A stretch of DNA of 33,843 nt from Ruoffia tabacinasalis (lineage in GTDB: Bacteria > Bacillota > Bacilli > Lactobacillales > Aerococcaceae), in the NCBI RefSeq assembly GCF_042652985.1, contig NZ_JBHSHQ010000015.1, positions 1 through 33,843 of the forward strand, in the 5' to 3' direction. The notes beneath the pieces were generated by a model that made no database searches, was not told where the DNA came from, and saw only the letters and a list, made by a program, of their open reading frames with translations. The position numbers were made by a program, and so were the translations under genes. Positions 15,712 to 24,397 of the stretch are shown in pieces (the stretch's first letter is position 1; every line of letters starts with the position of its first letter).

Positions 15712-16812
15712 ATGGCATTAACAGCTGGTATCGTTGGTTTACCTAACGTTGGTAAATCAACACTTTTTAACGCAATTACAAAAGCAGGGGTTGAAGCGGC
15801 AAACTATCCGTTCGCAACAATTGACCCAAACGTTGGAGTGGTAGAAGTACCTGATAAACGTTTAACAGACATTACACAATTAGTAAAACCTAAGAAAACA
15901 ATTCCTACAACATTCGAATTTACTGATATTGCTGGGATTGTAAAAGGTGCAAGTAAAGGTGAAGGCTTAGGAAACAAATTCTTAAGTAACATTCGCCAAG
16001 TGGACGCAATCTGTCACGTTGTTCGTTGTTTCGAAGACGAAAACATTACGCATGTTGACGGAAAAGTGGACCCACTTTCAGATATTGAGACAATCAACTT
16101 AGAATTAATCTTAGCTGACTTAGAATCGATTGATAAACGATTAACACGTGTCCAAAAATTAGCTAGAACTAAAGATAAAGATGCGTTAATCGAGATGGAT
16201 ATTTTAGAACGCTTGAAAGATGCACTTGAAAGTGATCAATTAGCGAACTCAGTTGAATTCACAAAAGAAGAAGAGCCGATTGTAAAAAGCTTATTCTTAT
16301 TAACACGCAAGAAAATGTTATATGTAGCAAATATTGGTGAAGAAGAAGTAAGTGATCCAAGCTCAAATCCTCACTTACAAAAGGTCATTGAATTTGCTGC
16401 TACACAAGGAGCAGAAGTTGTTCCAGTATGTGCAAGTCTTGAAGAAGAAATTGCGATCTTAGATGACGAAGAAAAAACAGTGTTTTTAGAAGACTTTGGT
16501 TTAGAAGAATCAGGTTTAGACCGTTTAATTCAAAAAGCTTATACATTATTAGGTTTAGGAACTTACTTTACAGCAGGTGAGCAAGAAGTACGCGCTTGGA
16601 CATTCAAAAAAGGAATGAAAGCTCCTCAAGCAGCTGGAGTGATTCACTCGGACTTCGAACGTGGATTCATCCGTGCTGAAACTGTCTCTTATAATCACTT
16701 AATGGAAGCTGGAAGCATGGCTCGTTCGCGTGAATTAGGTTACTACCGTTCAGAAGGTAAAGAATATATTGTTAAAGACGGCGACATTATGCTATTTAGA
16801 TTTAATGTCTAG
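15712..16812 (+). CDS. ychF: Ribosome-associated OBG-family ATPase YchF
   Basis: A 366-residue, full-length Obg-family P-loop ATPase that binds the ribosome and has been linked to stress and redox responses. G1 is GLPNVGKSTLFNAI (about 8-21) and G3 is FTDIAGIVKGASKGEGLGNKF. The G4 position reads YVANIGEEE instead of NKxD, which explains the ATP preference of this family. A coiled-coil insertion (about 130-200) and a C-terminal TGS domain (TYFTAGEQEVRAWTFKKG to IMLFRFNV) are present. It has its own ribosome site (aagagag), 28 bases after the DUF951 gene, and is probably co-transcribed. Confidence 0.95.
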   Translation: MALTAGIVGLPNVGKSTLFNAITKAGVEAANYPFATIDPNVGVVEVPDKRLTDITQLVKPKKTIPTTFEFTDIAGIVKGASKGEGLGNKFLSNIRQVDAICHVVRCFEDENITHVDGKVDPLSDIETINLELILADLESIDKRLTRVQKLARTKDKDALIEMDILERLKDALESDQLANSVEFTKEEEPIVKSLFLLTRKKMLYVANIGEEEVSDPSSNPHLQKVIEFAATQGAEVVPVCASLEEEIAILDDEEKTVFLEDFGLEESGLDRLIQKAYTLLGLGTYFTAGEQEVRAWTFKKGMKAPQAAGVIHSDFERGFIRAETVSYNHLMEAGSMARSRELGYYRSEGKEYIVKDGDIMLFRFNV

Positions 16813-16829
16813 ATCGATCGGGGGAAATT

Positions 16830-17633
16830 ATGTCAGAAGATAACAAAAAAGAATTCGAAGAGAAAGATGTAGAAGTGACAACTGATGAAGTAGCTGAAGA
16901 ATCTATTGAGACGGCTGAAGAAACAGAAGCAGCAAGTGTTGAAGAATCTCAAGAAAGAAATGTTATTGCTGGGATTAAAGAAAGCCAGTTTGCAGAGTTA
17001 ACGAACAAAAATAAGCAATTTATGTTAAGTGTAGATAAAAAATTATCTGACCAATTGCACTATGAAGTTCAAGAACGTGTCTATGCTGAGATGGTGGATA
17101 CGTTACTTGATGGGCAAATCAATAGCCAAACAGCACGTCAAATTTATGGAACACCGACAGAAACTGCTAACTTAATTATGGAACAAGAATTCCCAAATCC
17201 AGAAAATGCACCAGTTGAAAAGTCACCTGATTGGCAAATTGCTTTAGATGGTGGATTGATGCTAGGTTCATTATTCACATTCATCACAGGAATTTCAATG
17301 TTGAATGCGGATGCGGGGACAACTTCTGCTTTCATGGGCTTAACTACTTTAATTATTAACTATATTGTTGCAGGTATTGCGATGTTAGTGACATCAAAAG
17401 TTATGCCAGATTTAGATGCACCTAAAGGTGAGCGTCGTTTATGGCGTTACTTTGGAGTGTCTATTGCCGCAATGTTTGGTTGGTTCTTAATCGTAAGTAT
17501 CAGTGCCGTGTTACTTCCACCGGTACTGAACCCAGTCTTTGAACCAATGACTTATATCATTATTGCAGCTATAACTTTTGGTTTACGCTTCTTATTAAAG
17601 AGACAATTAAATATTCAAGGTGGGGTATTCTAA
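16830..17633 (+). CDS. DUF1129 family membrane protein
   Basis: A 267-residue protein. It begins with an acidic cytosolic tail (about 1-45, rich in E/T/V) and a helical soluble domain (about 50-125). The latter contains LLDGQINSQTARQIYGTP and MEQEFPNP. Four to five transmembrane helices follow at about 137-157, 165-190, 208-230 and 238-258. This matches DUF1129, common in Lactobacillales beside ychF. The function is unknown. It starts 17 bases after ychF with a gggggaaa ribosome site and ends before a terminator, closing the cluster that began at rsmG. Confidence 0.85.
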   Translation: MSEDNKKEFEEKDVEVTTDEVAEESIETAEETEAASVEESQERNVIAGIKESQFAELTNKNKQFMLSVDKKLSDQLHYEVQERVYAEMVDTLLDGQINSQTARQIYGTPTETANLIMEQEFPNPENAPVEKSPDWQIALDGGLMLGSLFTFITGISMLNADAGTTSAFMGLTTLIINYIVAGIAMLVTSKVMPDLDAPKGERRLWRYFGVSIAAMFGWFLIVSISAVLLPPVLNPVFEPMTYIIIAAITFGLRFLLKRQLNIQGGVF

Positions 17634-17645
17634 CCACTTCAAATC

Positions 17646-17677
17646 AACCAATCAAGTTTAACTTGGTTGGTTTTTAT
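17646..17677 (+). terminator. Terminator of the rsmG-to-DUF1129 cluster
   Basis: AACCAATCAAG pairs with CTTGGTTGGTT (17646-17672, one T-G pair), followed by TTTTTATT. Confidence 0.85.
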
Positions 17678-17690
17678 TATAGACAGGAAA

Positions 17691-17766
17691 ATTCACGAAC
17701 ATTCCATTTTTTTATGAAGAGAATGTTAAGTATTCGGTTGATAATAAAAATACAACATGGTAACTT
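17691..17766 (+). promoter_or_regulatory. guaB promoter region with PurBox-like sites
   Basis: ATTCACGAACATT (17691-17703) matches 11 of 13 positions of the Firmicutes PurBox AWWWCCGAACWWT. A weaker inverted copy with TTCGG lies at 17729-17741. TTGATA (17738-17743) and TAACTT (17761-17766) form a plausible promoter with 17-bp spacing. That would place the better box near -76, the position PurR uses as an activator in lactococci. Confidence 0.4.
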
Positions 17767-17806
17767 AGTAAAAATATAGAAAAGACAAATATATAGGAGG
17801 ATTTAA

Positions 17807-19285
17807 ATGAACGCATGGAACACTAAATTTCAACGCGAAGGATATACATTTGATGATGTAATCCTAGTACCAGCAGAAAGTCATATTTTACCTAATGATG
17901 TTGATTTATCAGTAGAATTAGCCCCAAACTTAAAACTAAATATCCCAATTTTATCGGCAAGTATGGATACAGTTACCGAATCAGATATGGCGATAGCAAT
18001 GGCACGCCAAGGAGGACTCGGTGTCATTCATAAGAACATGTCAATTGAAGCACAAGCTGAAGAAGTTCGCCGTGTTAAACGTTCAGAAAATGGTGTCATC
18101 TTAGATCCATTTTACTTAACTCCTCAACATATTGTTAGAGATGCTGAAGAGTTAATGTCTCGTTACCGCATTAGTGGTGTTCCAATTGTTAAATCTGAAA
18201 CAGACTTAACTTTAGTAGGGATTATCACAAACCGTGATACTCGTTTCATTAACGATGACCAAGCTCAAATTTCTTCAGTTATGACTAGAGAAGCTTTAGT
18301 TACAGCACCTATTGGTACGTCTTTAGAAGAAGCTGAACGTATCTTATTCAATCACCGTATCGAAAAATTACCTTTAGTGAATGAACAAGGTCATTTATCA
18401 GGATTAATTACGATTAAAGATATTGAAAAAGTAATCCAATACCCAAATGCAGCTAAAGATGGCCATGGACGCTTACTCGTTGCGGCAGCAATTGGTGTGA
18501 CAAGTGATACATTTGAACGTGCACAAGCCTTAATTGACCAACAAGTGGATGCATTAGTTGTTGATACAGCCCATGGACATAGTGCAGGTGTCATTCGTAA
18601 AATTAAAGAAATTCGAGATACTTACCCAGATGTTACTATTATTGCTGGGAACGTTGCGACAGCTGAAGGTACACGTGCTTTATTCGATGTCGGTGTTGAC
18701 GTTGTAAAAGTAGGTATCGGACCAGGTTCTATCTGTACAACGCGTGTTGTTGCAGGTGTTGGTGTACCACAATTAACCGCAATTTATGAATCAGCTACTG
18801 CCGCTCGTGAATACGGGAAAGCAATTATTGCCGACGGTGGTATTAAATACTCAGGTGATATCGTCAAAGCAATCGCAGCTGGTGGAAATGCTGTCATGTT
18901 AGGTAGTATGTTAGCTGGTACGGATGAGTCTCCTGGTAACTTTGAAATTTATCAAGGACGTCGATTCAAAACCTACCGTGGTATGGGTAGTTTAGCGGCT
19001 ATGGAAAAAGGATCAAGCGACCGTTACTTCCAATCTAAAAACGAAGCAAACAAACTTGTTCCAGAAGGAATCGAAGGTCGCGTTGCTTATAAAGGTAGCG
19101 CTCAAGATATCGTCTTCCAAATGCTAGGTGGAATTCGTGCAGGTATGGGTTATACTGGATCAGCAAACTTAAAAGCCTTACGCGAAGAAGCACAATTCAT
19201 CCGCATGAGTGGTGCTGGACTTATCGAGTCTCACCCACATGACGTTAATATTACAAAAGAAGCACCAAACTACTCACGGGCATAA
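17807..19285 (+). CDS. guaB: Inosine-5'-monophosphate dehydrogenase
   Basis: It oxidises IMP to XMP with NAD+, the committed step to GMP. A 492-residue, full-length enzyme. The TIM barrel start is YTFDDVILVPAESHILP, followed by two CBS domains (about 95-215: YRISGVPIVK and HRIEKLPLVNEQGHLSGLITIKDIEK). The active-site loop is GIGPGSICTTR with the catalytic Cys, then DGGIKYSGDI, the flap KTYRGMGSLAAM and the K+ site region near the end. It has an aggagg ribosome site 7 bases upstream. It is monocistronic, between two terminators. Confidence 0.97.
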   Translation: MNAWNTKFQREGYTFDDVILVPAESHILPNDVDLSVELAPNLKLNIPILSASMDTVTESDMAIAMARQGGLGVIHKNMSIEAQAEEVRRVKRSENGVILDPFYLTPQHIVRDAEELMSRYRISGVPIVKSETDLTLVGIITNRDTRFINDDQAQISSVMTREALVTAPIGTSLEEAERILFNHRIEKLPLVNEQGHLSGLITIKDIEKVIQYPNAAKDGHGRLLVAAAIGVTSDTFERAQALIDQQVDALVVDTAHGHSAGVIRKIKEIRDTYPDVTIIAGNVATAEGTRALFDVGVDVVKVGIGPGSICTTRVVAGVGVPQLTAIYESATAAREYGKAIIADGGIKYSGDIVKAIAAGGNAVMLGSMLAGTDESPGNFEIYQGRRFKTYRGMGSLAAMEKGSSDRYFQSKNEANKLVPEGIEGRVAYKGSAQDIVFQMLGGIRAGMGYTGSANLKALREEAQFIRMSGAGLIESHPHDVNITKEAPNYSRA

Positions 19286-19318
19286 TTTACAATTGTAAGT
19301 TTGGTAACCGAAAATACT

Positions 19319-19359
19319 CAACAATGTAGTGATTAATTAGCTATATTGTTGGTTTTTTT
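19319..19359 (+). terminator. guaB terminator
   Basis: CAACAATGTAG (19319-19329) pairs with CTATATTGTTG (19341-19351), followed by seven Ts. Confidence 0.9.
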
Positions 19360-19379
19360 GTGTTTTTGGGAGCTTAGGG

Positions 19380-19450
19380 CAGGGAATTATATAAAAAGTG
19401 CCTTGAGAATTTTTCAGGGATGCAAAACGTGAAAAAAGTACCTTGAGAAA
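19380..19450. repeat. Two-copy direct repeat of AAAAAGTRCCTTGAGAA between guaB and the LysM gene
   Basis: A 17-base unit recurs at 19393 and 19433, exactly 40 bases apart, differing only at the R position within the unit. CAGGGA precedes each copy (19380 and 19415). It lies beyond the guaB terminator and far from the LysM start. No gene or riboswitch was recognised. Confidence 0.5.
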
Positions 19451-19485
19451 ATGCCAGAGCACTAAAGCCGCCGTATTCGACCTAA

Positions 19486-19578
19486 TATGAATCTTTGATT
19501 ATGAGATTATGAACATTGTTTGACCTTTATATGAACATGGGGGTTATGACATGACAAGAATTTCGAAGGTGTTACAAT
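19486..19578 (+). promoter_or_regulatory. LysM-gene promoter with a 22-bp-period TATGAA array
   Basis: The promoter is ATGACA (19551-19556), a 16-bp spacer and TACAAT (19573-19578) with an extended TGn. Directly upstream, TATGAA occurs at 19486, 19508 and 19530, exactly two helical turns apart, and TATGA again at 19545. The last two 22-bp units share TATGAACAT. This has the look of an activator array on one face of the DNA. Confidence 0.55.
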
Positions 19579-19637
19579 GAGGTTGTAGTTAAGAAAAAAA
19601 GAAACCCGACGCACAATAGTGAAAGGATGCGATACAA

Positions 19638-20489
19638 ATGATTCGCAGAAACAGTCGGAACTTAAAATTAACAGCTACTTTATTAGCATCGTTGATGGCA
19701 CTTGGTTTTGGACAAGTTCAAACCAACGCACAAGACTTTGTTAGACTTGAACCAGGGGACGAAGCCTATCTACCAAACTACTCACTCGTGGAGCAATATT
19801 TCCCAAGTGTAGATGCAGCCGTTGAATATGCGAATGCAAACTTCAATATTGATATTCATGCTGACTTTTATGTCACTATGGATGAAAACGGTGCTTACGT
19901 TTATTATGAACTTTTAGAGGACGGCGAAGACCCCGAAGAGCCTGAACCCGATCCAGAGGAACCTGAAGATAACATTTACGTTGTCCAATCAGGCGATTAC
20001 TTATATGGAATTGCTAATCAATTCGGTATTAGTGTCCAAGATATTATTGACTGGAACGACTTAGAAAGTGATCTCTTACAAGTTGGACAAGAATTAATCG
20101 TAGTAGATCCTAGTAACGGTGAAGAGCCTGAAGAGCCTGACCCAGATCCGGAAGAACCCGAAGATAACATTTATATTGTCCAATCAGGGGACTATTTATA
20201 CCGAATCGCGAATGATTTTGGTATTACAGTCGATAATCTGATTGATTGGAATAACTTAGAAAGTAATAGTTTATTTGTTGGTCAAGAATTAATCGTTGTT
20301 GACCCAGATGATGGATCGGAAGAACCAGACCAAGCCGATCCTGAAGACATTATTTATGTGGTTGAAGCGGGCGATTACTTATACCGAATCGCTGCTGAAT
20401 TTGGGGTAACTGTTCAAGATATTATTGACTGGAATAATCTAGAAAGTAATGCCTTGCAAGTTGGAGACGAATTGATTATTAGACAATAA
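19638..20489 (+). CDS. Secreted protein with three LysM domains
   Basis: A 283-residue protein with an RRNSRNLK basic start and signal peptide (cut near NA-QD, residue 31-32). A unique acidic N-domain follows (about 32-95). Three LysM modules lie at about 112-155, 177-220 and 239-282. Each carries (V/I)(Q/E)(S/A)GDYLY.IA..FG and ends with a VGQELIVV-like strand. They are joined by Glu/Pro/Asp-rich linkers (EEPEPDPEEPED). LysM modules bind peptidoglycan GlcNAc chains, but no amidase, glucosaminidase, NlpC or CHAP catalytic domain is present. It is therefore likely a wall-binding or scaffold protein. The linkers are internally repetitive and may vary in copy number. The gaaagga ribosome site is 11 bases from the ATG. 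Confidence 0.85.
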   Translation: MIRRNSRNLKLTATLLASLMALGFGQVQTNAQDFVRLEPGDEAYLPNYSLVEQYFPSVDAAVEYANANFNIDIHADFYVTMDENGAYVYYELLEDGEDPEEPEPDPEEPEDNIYVVQSGDYLYGIANQFGISVQDIIDWNDLESDLLQVGQELIVVDPSNGEEPEEPDPDPEEPEDNIYIVQSGDYLYRIANDFGITVDNLIDWNNLESNSLFVGQELIVVDPDDGSEEPDQADPEDIIYVVEAGDYLYRIAAEFGVTVQDIIDWNNLESNALQVGDELIIRQ

Positions 20490-20522
20490 TTGCTCATACT
20501 GAACAAGTAAATAAATAATATG

Positions 20523-20570
20523 AACCACTAGTAGAGAGGCTAACTAAGTCATCTTCACTGGTGGTTTTAG
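20523..20570 (+). terminator. Terminator of the LysM gene
   Basis: AACCACTAGT (20523-20532) pairs with ACTGGTGGTT (20557-20566), ten pairs including one T-G, followed by TTTTAG. Confidence 0.8.
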
Positions 20571-20705
20571 TTATACTGAATTATGGGCTTAAATTGTGAA
20601 AAACTTATGTCATTTTGACATCATTAATCGTAACTACTATTTTTTGTGTTTAAAAAAGGTATAATAGTTATTGAGTACATTTAATTGTAAAGAAGGAGGA
20701 TTATG

Positions 20706-21398
20706 ATGCGTATATTAGTAGCAGACGATGATCGCGAAATCGTAGATCTTTTAAATATTTATCTAAAAAATGAAGGTTATGAAGTTGTAAAAGCATTTAA
20801 TGGTGAAGAAGCCTTAAATCAGTTAGAAGAAAGTCAAGAATTTGATTTGGTTATCTTAGATGTGATGATGCCAAAAGTAACGGGATTAGAAGTGGTTGAA
20901 GTGATGCGTGAAAAGGATATGAGCATTCCAGTAATTATGGTGAGTGCCAAATCAGCGGATCACGAGAAAATCGAAGGCCTATTTGCTGGAGCGGATGATT
21001 ATGTAACCAAACCCTTTAATCCTTTAGAGGTGATGGCACGTGTGAAATCAATTCTACGCCGTCAACATAGTTATTCAGGTATGGAGACACCAGGAGATAC
21101 GATAGAGGTAGGTCCTTTAGTTATTCGCCGTGATTCTCATGAAGTGAGAACAGATAGTGGCGTTGAAATTCAATTGACGGCTCTTGAGTTTGGCATTTTA
21201 TATTTATTATCAAGTAACCCAAACCGAGTCTTTAGTGCGGATGAAATCTTTGAAGAAGTATGGAATCAAGAAAGTGTTGTGAGTGCCAAAACCGTCATGG
21301 TTCATGTGAGTCATTTGCGTGATAAAATTGCTCAGGCAACTGGAGGAGACAAAGTCGTTCAGACTGTATGGGGAGTAGGCTATAAGGTTGAACGATGA
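20706..21398 (+). CDS. OmpR/PhoB-family response regulator (VanR-like)
   Basis: About 230 residues. The receiver domain has the acidic pocket DDD (near 8-10), the phospho-acceptor D in LVILDVMMP (about 52) and K in VTKPF (about 102). The winged-helix output domain (about 128-230) has LTALEFGILYLL, VSAKTVMVHVSHLRDKI and WGVGYKVE. Two ATGs stand in tandem; AGGAGG (20694-20699) is 3 bases from 20703 and 6 from 20706, so the second is preferred. The gene opens a three-gene operon with a sensor kinase (11-base overlap) and a DacA-like protein. Upstream lie TATAAT at 20660-20665 and a TGTCA/TGACA inverted repeat at 20608-20620, possibly autoregulatory. The signal is probably cell-wall related. Confidence 0.85.
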   Translation: MRILVADDDREIVDLLNIYLKNEGYEVVKAFNGEEALNQLEESQEFDLVILDVMMPKVTGLEVVEVMREKDMSIPVIMVSAKSADHEKIEGLFAGADDYVTKPFNPLEVMARVKSILRRQHSYSGMETPGDTIEVGPLVIRRDSHEVRTDSGVEIQLTALEFGILYLLSSNPNRVFSADEIFEEVWNQESVVSAKTVMVHVSHLRDKIAQATGGDKVVQTVWGVGYKVER

Positions 21399-22542
21399 TA
21401 ATAAACAAATCTTATCTACCCAATTAACACGTTCACAAAAGATTGATTTAATTCGTTATACCTCAAGTGTTCTCTTCATTGTATTCTTTGTATATTTAGG
21501 GATTATACTTGGCTTTGATATTGTAATTAATACCCGTTTAGATTTTCTACGTGGGGGGAATTTTTTCCAGTTTTTCCAGTTGTGGCGGATTCCTTATAAC
21601 CAAATTATTACGCTTATCGTATTAAGTATCGGAGGACTCATTACATATCGCCGTATGGACAGACAGCGTAAAATGATGAAGATTGGTCGTGCTTTAGAGC
21701 ATTTAAACTACATATCTGAAAATAATAAATACAATTACCGAATCGAGAGTACGCAAATTGGTGAATTGACAGATATTATCGATAGTATTAATCAACTGGT
21801 TGAAAGTACAGAACATTCACTTGAAGAGGAACGACGAGCGGAAGAGACGAAAGATGAGTTAATCGCAAATGTCAGTCATGATATTCGGACACCACTCACG
21901 TCAACGATTGGTTACTTAGATGCTGTGATTCATAAGCAGTATCAAAGTGAGGAAGAGAAAGATAGCTATATTGGGATAGCGTACGAGAAGGCGAAGATGA
22001 TGCGAACGTTAGTGAATGATTTATTCTTATATATTGAATCAGGACAAGCAACGTATTCGCTTGAAGCTCAATCCATTCCTATCAAGTTTTTCTTTGAACA
22101 ATTGGCAGCTGAATTTGAGTTAACAGGTGACGAGCAAGGCGTAGACATTGTTGTAGAAGTTTACCCAGAGGATTTATTCGTACAGATTGATGTCGATAAG
22201 ATGGCAAGAGTGTTCAGTAATCTGATTTCTAATGCATTTAAATACGGTTTTGGAGATGTCATTCGTTTGCGCGCTTATAAATCGAGTGATGATGCGAGTG
22301 TCTATCTGGAAACGCGAAATAACGGTGAAATACTTGCGGAATCTGAGTATAAGAATATCTTTGAGCGGAGTTACCGAACTGAGAAATCAAGAACATCTGA
22401 GATTCCTGGAAGTGGTTTAGGACTTTCAATCGTAAAAAATATCGTTGATCTACATGACGGTTTGGTTTTTGCGACTGTGGAAGATAATGAAACTGTCTTT
22501 CGTATTAAATTAAAAAATATAGAAGAGAGTGGTGGCGAATGA
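21388..22542 (+). CDS. Membrane sensor histidine kinase
   Basis: A 384-residue protein. Transmembrane helices lie at about 24-46 and 71-87 with only about 25 residues outside, so the extracellular sensor is minimal, as in VanS/intramembrane-sensing-type kinases. A HAMP-like linker comes next, then the H-box NVSHDIRTPLT with H164. The N-box FSNLISNAFKYG (about 276-287) and G-box GSGLGLSIVKN (about 341-351) complete the kinase. The start is TTG at 21388, overlapping the regulator; ggggag lies 12 bases upstream and no ATG is available before the first helix. The stop overlaps the DacA-like start in ATGA (22539-22542). It presumably phosphorylates the adjacent regulator. Confidence 0.85.
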   Translation: MNDDNKQILSTQLTRSQKIDLIRYTSSVLFIVFFVYLGIILGFDIVINTRLDFLRGGNFFQFFQLWRIPYNQIITLIVLSIGGLITYRRMDRQRKMMKIGRALEHLNYISENNKYNYRIESTQIGELTDIIDSINQLVESTEHSLEEERRAEETKDELIANVSHDIRTPLTSTIGYLDAVIHKQYQSEEEKDSYIGIAYEKAKMMRTLVNDLFLYIESGQATYSLEAQSIPIKFFFEQLAAEFELTGDEQGVDIVVEVYPEDLFVQIDVDKMARVFSNLISNAFKYGFGDVIRLRAYKSSDDASVYLETRNNGEILAESEYKNIFERSYRTEKSRTSEIPGSGLGLSIVKNIVDLHDGLVFATVEDNETVFRIKLKNIEESGGE

Positions 22543-23825
22543 AGTTAAGATATTTATTTGTCATTTTGTTAATCACCTCGTTTTTATTACCGCAACAAAG
22601 TAGCCAGGCACAATCAACCGCGCCAACGATTGATGCAGTTTCTGCCATTTCAATTGATAGTGAGAATGGACAAGTCTTAATGAGCCAAAATGCAGACGAA
22701 ATACTTCAAGTTGGTTCAATAAGTAAATTATTATCCGTTTATGTTGCTTTAAAAACAATTGAAGCACAAGATGAGTGGACACGCGAATCTATTGTTCCCA
22801 TCTCAGATGAAGCATATCAATTGAGTCAAGATTATAATATTGGTAATGTGCCTTTAAGACAGGATTATAATTATACAGTCAATGAATTAGTCGAAGCTGT
22901 TTCAATTAATTTAGCAAATGGTGCCACACTTGCTTTAGCTGAAATGGTGGGAGAGACGGAAGCGGATTTTGTTAAAATGATGGAAACGCAGTTGTTAGAA
23001 TGGGGCGTTGAAGAATTTAACCTCATTAATTCAACAGGGTTAGAAGACAATGGTGAAACCAATGCCTTTTCTGCAGAAGTTGCAGCAATCATTGCCTATC
23101 ATCTGGTCAATGACTTTCCGGATTATTTAGATTATAGTGATCAAGCAAAAGCAGTGTTTAAACCGAATACGGATGATGCGATTGATATGAATAATTATAA
23201 CCAAATGCTAAAAGGAAAGCCTTATGAACGTGAAAACGTCCTAGGTTTAATGCCAGGATCTTCCGAACAAGATGGCAATAGTTTTGTTGGTTATTCGAAT
23301 GAAGATGAGTTTGGTATAATTACAGTTGTATTAGGAACTGAAGATGAAGATACTCGCTATGAAGAGACAGATCGTCTCATGGACTACAGCTATAGTGCTT
23401 ATATGAAAGAACTTGTTGTAAGCGAAGGGCAACCGACGACACAGGTGAATACCATCAAAGTAGAAGGTAGTTCCGAAAGTGAAGCGGAGCTTATCTACGG
23501 CGAAAATATGTCCTTAGTTGTTCCAATTATTGATACCGCTCCGCGTTTGGAGTACGAATTCTCAAGTAATGACGCTTTATTTGAAGATAGAAGCTATTTA
23601 GTGGCACCGGTTGAACAAGGAGAAGTCGTTGGAGAGATGACTATCTACGGTGCTGGCACTGAATTTACGTATTTACCTTCGACGAAAGGGAACCACGTTC
23701 CAGTCGTTCAAGCAGAGCCCATTGAAGAAGCAGCCTGGTATGTGAATGGCTGGCATTCCTTCTCAAACGGCGTGAGTAATACGTGGGAGTCCACACGACG
23801 ATTCTTCGTTGATTTGTTTAATTAG
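22539..23825 (+). CDS. DacA-like (peptidase S11) penicillin-binding protein with altered KTG motif
   Basis: A 428-residue protein with signal peptide (1 to about 24, AQA-type). The transpeptidase-like domain has S60-I-S-K63 (SxxK) and S122-I-N124 (SxN). The third motif, KTG, reads M238-P-G240 within VLGLMPGSSEQDGNSFVG. A PBP5-type C-terminal beta domain and a terminal amphipathic helix (VSNTWESTRRFFVDLF) for membrane attachment follow. Family members trim the terminal D-Ala of peptidoglycan stem peptides. Loss of the KTG lysine, which stabilises substrate carboxylate and beta-lactams, suggests weak, altered or absent activity. It is coupled to the sensor kinase by an ATGA overlap, so the two-component system either controls it or senses through it. 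Confidence 0.85.
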   Translation: MKLRYLFVILLITSFLLPQQSSQAQSTAPTIDAVSAISIDSENGQVLMSQNADEILQVGSISKLLSVYVALKTIEAQDEWTRESIVPISDEAYQLSQDYNIGNVPLRQDYNYTVNELVEAVSINLANGATLALAEMVGETEADFVKMMETQLLEWGVEEFNLINSTGLEDNGETNAFSAEVAAIIAYHLVNDFPDYLDYSDQAKAVFKPNTDDAIDMNNYNQMLKGKPYERENVLGLMPGSSEQDGNSFVGYSNEDEFGIITVVLGTEDEDTRYEETDRLMDYSYSAYMKELVVSEGQPTTQVNTIKVEGSSESEAELIYGENMSLVVPIIDTAPRLEYEFSSNDALFEDRSYLVAPVEQGEVVGEMTIYGAGTEFTYLPSTKGNHVPVVQAEPIEEAAWYVNGWHSFSNGVSNTWESTRRFFVDLFN

Positions 23826-23853
23826 TCAGTGAATTAAGAAAGGATTGGATATA

Positions 23854-24378
23854 ATGAGTCAATTTGAAAAAGCAATATTTGCTGGAGGGTGTTTCTGGTG
23901 TATGGTTCATCCATTTGATGAAATGGATGGAGTTGAAGCGGTTGTTTCAGGTTATACTGGAGGCCAGACTGAAAATCCGACCTATGCACAAGTAACAAGT
24001 GGTGAAACAAATCATACAGAAGCGGTTGAAATTACCTTTGATCCAGAAAAGATAACGTACCAACAATTGCTTGATATTTATTGGTCAAGTATGGACCCAA
24101 CAGATGCGACGGGTCAATTTTATGACCGTGGAACATCTTATCGTCCGGTGATATTCGTTAATTCTGAAGAGCAACGTCAATTAGCTAAAGAATCAAGAGA
24201 AGCTTTGGATAAGAGTGGGCGATTTGGTAAACCCGTCGTTGTACCGGTTGAAGATGCAAAACCATTTTATGAAGCAGAAGATTATCATCAAGATTATTAT
24301 AAGAAAAATCCTGAACACTATAATCGTTATACTATTGGGTCAGGACGAGCAGCGTTTGTTGAAAAGCATAAACAATAA
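23854..24378 (+). CDS. msrA: Peptide-methionine (S)-S-oxide reductase
   Basis: It reduces methionine-S-sulfoxide in proteins. 174 residues from ATG 23854, with the active site AGGCFWC (catalytic C13, C16 nearby), GYTGGQTENPTY, NHTEAVEITFDP and DPTDATGQFYDRGTSYRP, all characteristic. The longer frame from TTG 23845 lies on the AAAGGA ribosome site and is rejected. It follows the DacA-like gene by 28 bases with no terminator between, so read-through from the operon is possible. Confidence 0.95.
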   Translation: MSQFEKAIFAGGCFWCMVHPFDEMDGVEAVVSGYTGGQTENPTYAQVTSGETNHTEAVEITFDPEKITYQQLLDIYWSSMDPTDATGQFYDRGTSYRPVIFVNSEEQRQLAKESREALDKSGRFGKPVVVPVEDAKPFYEAEDYHQDYYKKNPEHYNRYTIGSGRAAFVEKHKQ

Positions 24379-24397
24379 TGAATAGAGTACGTCAATG

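Noticed and set aside
19286..19298. TTACAATTGTAA palindrome resembling a CopY-type copper operator
   Set aside because: It lies directly after the guaB stop with no copper gene or promoter nearby, and a 12-bp AT-rich palindrome can arise by chance.
19361..19637. Possible cyclic-di-AMP (ydaO-type) riboswitch before the LysM gene
   Set aside because: Such riboswitches often precede wall genes, but the conserved segments I know are not visible. The mapped promoter also leaves only about 50 bases of leader.
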